Assembly: GCF_009749385.1 (NCBI RefSeq)
Contig: NZ_WBIN01000003.1
Span: 62,001-126,000 of the forward strand
Length of the DNA stretch: 64,000 nucleotides
From: Agromyces allii
Lineage (GTDB): Bacteria; Actinomycetota; Actinomycetes; Actinomycetales; Microbacteriaceae
Direction of reading: 5' to 3'
Shown here: piece after piece, positions 62,096 through 64,000 of the stretch
Layout: every line of letters begins with the position of its first letter
Numbering within the stretch: the stretch's first letter is position 1
The notes under the pieces: generated by a model
What the model was told of the DNA's origin: nothing
The model's database searches: none
Seen by the model: the letters and a program-made list of their open reading frames with translations, nothing else
Translations under genes and position numbers: made by a program

Positions 62096-63151
62096 GTGAC
62101 TGGCTCGGGGGTTCGCAGAGGCCGGCTCTCACCGCTGTCGATCGCCGGGTGGGCCGCGCTGGCCATGCTGCTCGCGACTGCGTTCGTCGCCGCGCTCGGC
62201 GGCCTGAACCAGACCACGTACGGCGCGGCGAACTTCGTGGAGCGCTATCTCTCGGCCATCGCCGACGACGACCTCGCCACGGCCATCACCACGCCGGGCG
62301 TGGCACTCGATGACGACGAGCTCACGGCGAAGGGCCTGCCGACCGACATCTCCACGGCCATGCTGCGTTCCGACGTGATCGAGGCGGGGCCCGAAGACGT
62401 GCGCATCGTCGACGACGTGAAGCACGACGACGGCACGCACACCGTCACAGCCAGTTACCGGCTCGACACGGCGATCCTGCAGACCTCCTTCGACATCCGC
62501 CCCATCGAACCGCTCTACGGACTCCTGAACCGGTGGGAGTTCGTCGAGAGCCCGATCGCCGTGATCGACGTGACCGCCGCCCACAACCCGCTCTTCACGG
62601 TCGGCGACCTCACCCTCGACACCCGGGCCCTGAAGTCGGGCGACGAGCTGACCGCGTTCAGCCAGACGGCGCCCTACCTCGCGATCGCCCCCGCCGCCTA
62701 CGAGTTCAGCTTCAGCGACACCCTCGTCGCCGCCGTGCCCGTGCCGCTGGCGACCGAGCCCGGCGTGCGCGTCCCCGTCACCGTCGATGCGCAGCCCACG
62801 GCCGACTTCGTCGCCCGCGTGCAGACCCAGGTCGACGCCTACCTCGACGACTGCGCGAAGCAGACCGTGCTGCAGCCCGCGGGGTGCCCCTTCGGCATCG
62901 AGATCGACGACCGCGTGCTCGGCGACCCGACGTGGTCGATCGTCGAGTACCCCGCCGTCACGCTCACGGCGGGCGAGACGGCCTTCGAGATGCCCGCGAC
63001 CGACGGCATGGCCCACATCTCGGTCGAGGTGCAGTCGCTCTTCGACGGCGACATCTCGCAGCTCGAGGAGGACCGCGCGTTCCGGCTCGCCCTCAGCGCC
63101 ACGATCCGCCCTGATGGCAGCATCGCGATCCAGCTGCAGCAGACCGACTGA
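62096..63151 (+). CDS. Hypothetical membrane-anchored extracytoplasmic protein
   Basis: 351 aa. N-terminal helix (LSIAGWAALAMLLATAFVAALGG, residues ~14-36), then an acidic soluble region with a probable NTF2-like start (AANFVERYLSAIADDDLATAITT) and beta-rich remainder. One Cys pair (DDCAKQTVLQPAGCPFG). Family not recognised; similar proteins are common in Microbacteriaceae. Leaderless GTG. Confidence 0.7.
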   Translation: MTGSGVRRGRLSPLSIAGWAALAMLLATAFVAALGGLNQTTYGAANFVERYLSAIADDDLATAITTPGVALDDDELTAKGLPTDISTAMLRSDVIEAGPEDVRIVDDVKHDDGTHTVTASYRLDTAILQTSFDIRPIEPLYGLLNRWEFVESPIAVIDVTAAHNPLFTVGDLTLDTRALKSGDELTAFSQTAPYLAIAPAAYEFSFSDTLVAAVPVPLATEPGVRVPVTVDAQPTADFVARVQTQVDAYLDDCAKQTVLQPAGCPFGIEIDDRVLGDPTWSIVEYPAVTLTAGETAFEMPATDGMAHISVEVQSLFDGDISQLEEDRAFRLALSATIRPDGSIAIQLQQTD

Positions 63152-63191
63152 CGCGTGGCGCGCCCGGCCCGGCCGGGTCGACGGGCCGCGC

Positions 63192-64000
63192 TCAGTCCTG
63201 CCGGTCGCGCGCGGCCATGGCCGCGAGCCGTGCGTTGTACGCCTCGAGTTCGGCATCGCCGGTGCGGTCGGCGTGCCGATCGTGCCGCTTCGACTCCTTC
63301 TGGTCGCTGCGCGACCACTGCACCGCCACGGTGATCGCGAGCGCGACCGTCGGGATCTCGCCGATCGACCACGCGAGGCCGCCGCCCATCTGCTGGTCGA
63401 CGAGCGCATCGGTGCCCCAGCCCATGGCGCCGTACCAGTCGGCGAGCAGCAGGCCCGCGCTCGACATGATCGCGAGGCCGAAGAACGCGTGCAGCGCCAT
63501 GGTGCCGAGCAGCAGCACGAGACGGAACGCGTACGGCAGTCGGTAGGGCACCGGGTCGATGCCGATGAGCGACTGCACGAACAGGTACCCCGTGATGAGG
63601 AAGTGCACGATCATCCACTCGTGGCCGATGTGGTCGACCATCGTCCAGCGGAACAGCGGCGAGTAGTAGAACACCCAGAGCGATCCGGCGAACAGCACGG
63701 CCGCGACGATCGGGTTCGCGATGATTCCGGCGAACTTCGAGTGCACCGCGAGCAGGATCCACTCGCGGCCGCCGCGGGAGCCGTCTTTGCGGGCCCTGAT
63801 CGCACGCGCGGCGAGCGTGACCGGGGCGCCCGGAACGAGCAGCACGGGCACGGCCATGGTCAGCACCATGTGCGCGGCCATGTGCGCCGAGAACAGGTAC
63901 TGCTCGTAGGCGTTCACGCCGCCGTTCGTGATGTACGCGAGCAGCAGCATGCCCGCGACCCACAGCACCGAGCGGTACACGGGCCACTTGTCGCCGCGAC
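63192..64000 (-). CDS. Cytochrome c oxidase assembly protein (CtaG/caa3 type), 5' end outside window
   Basis: At least 269 aa, open to the window edge (…RGDKWPVYRSVLWVAGM). C-terminal CtaG-like domain: six to seven helices with conserved His (FSAHMAAHMVLTMAVPVLL; VDHIGHEWMIVHFLITGYLF; LLGTMALHAFFGLAIM). In this group the missing N-terminal part is usually a CopD copper-resistance domain, making a ~650-aa protein. Involved in copper delivery to cytochrome oxidase. Ends with a hydrophilic tail. Confidence 0.82.
   Translation of the reverse strand, partial: RGDKWPVYRSVLWVAGMLLLAYITNGGVNAYEQYLFSAHMAAHMVLTMAVPVLLVPGAPVTLAARAIRARKDGSRGGREWILLAVHSKFAGIIANPIVAAVLFAGSLWVFYYSPLFRWTMVDHIGHEWMIVHFLITGYLFVQSLIGIDPVPYRLPYAFRLVLLLGTMALHAFFGLAIMSSAGLLLADWYGAMGWGTDALVDQQMGGGLAWSIGEIPTVALAITVAVQWSRSDQKESKRHDRHADRTGDAELEAYNARLAAMAARDRQD

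Overview
The window is GC-rich (about 70-75% in coding stretches), with strong third-position G/C bias, frequent GTG starts, ATGA/GTGA-coupled genes, many leaderless promoters (TANNNT six bases before the start codon) and a dense GGATGCC/GGCATCC word. With the gene content (fprA-fdxA, dcd, MocR/LysE, HpnW/X/Z-type phosphonate genes), this points to an actinobacterium, most likely a Microbacteriaceae member such as Agromyces or Microbacterium. The genus is an inference from style and was not tested by alignment.

Layout. 0-6 kb: ferredoxin reductase/ferredoxin pair, MscS channel, hydrolase, and a MocR regulator divergent from a LysE exporter. 6-12 kb: a polyamine-type ABC importer, read leftward, opposite an FCD/GntR regulator that is translationally coupled to a Cache-domain protein. 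12-20 kb: TetR/hydrolase pair with twin operators, ribokinase-like kinase, YbdK ligase, PucR regulator, esterase, dCTP deaminase, lipoprotein. 20.4-21.8 kb: tRNA-Gly(CCC) whose 3' end is duplicated 1.3 kb downstream, bounding a lower-GC scar of an integrated element. 21.9-28.7 kb: ammonium transporter, then a leftward amine/amino-acid catabolic operon (OCD-family, sarcosine-oxidase-like, M20 amidohydrolase, HutD) with a divergent LysR and a 31-bp operator-like palindrome. 28.7-37.6 kb: DUF2200, aldo/keto reductase, XRE regulator, sigma factor, NTF2-like protein, K+ channel, catalase with a Fur-family regulator, DsbA-like protein. 37.6-46.1 kb: a glycan-utilisation operon (binding protein, two permeases, GH78, GH43) under a divergent LacI with two operators. 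46.2-53.8 kb: a phosphonate operon (phnD, phnC, a fused phnE-phnE, FAD oxidoreductase, phosphonatase-like HAD, alcohol dehydrogenase) with a divergent GntR/UTRA regulator. 53.8-64 kb: EamA exporter behind a ykkC-class riboswitch, VOC/MarR pair, ArfB, CopA-CopZ with CsoR-type operators, a degenerate serine hydrolase, a Pif1-like helicase, a secreted protein, and a CtaG-type protein cut by the window edge.

How it works together. Most of the window is a string of small catabolic or transport modules, each with its own divergent regulator and a visible inverted-repeat operator. The least ordinary items are the ykkC riboswitch before a ten-helix EamA transporter, the GGATGCC word that overrides codon choice, a repeat hairpin that supplies stop codons to two genes and an in-frame linker inside the fused phosphonate permease, the soluble Cache protein coupled to a GntR regulator, and the tRNA-Gly integration scar.
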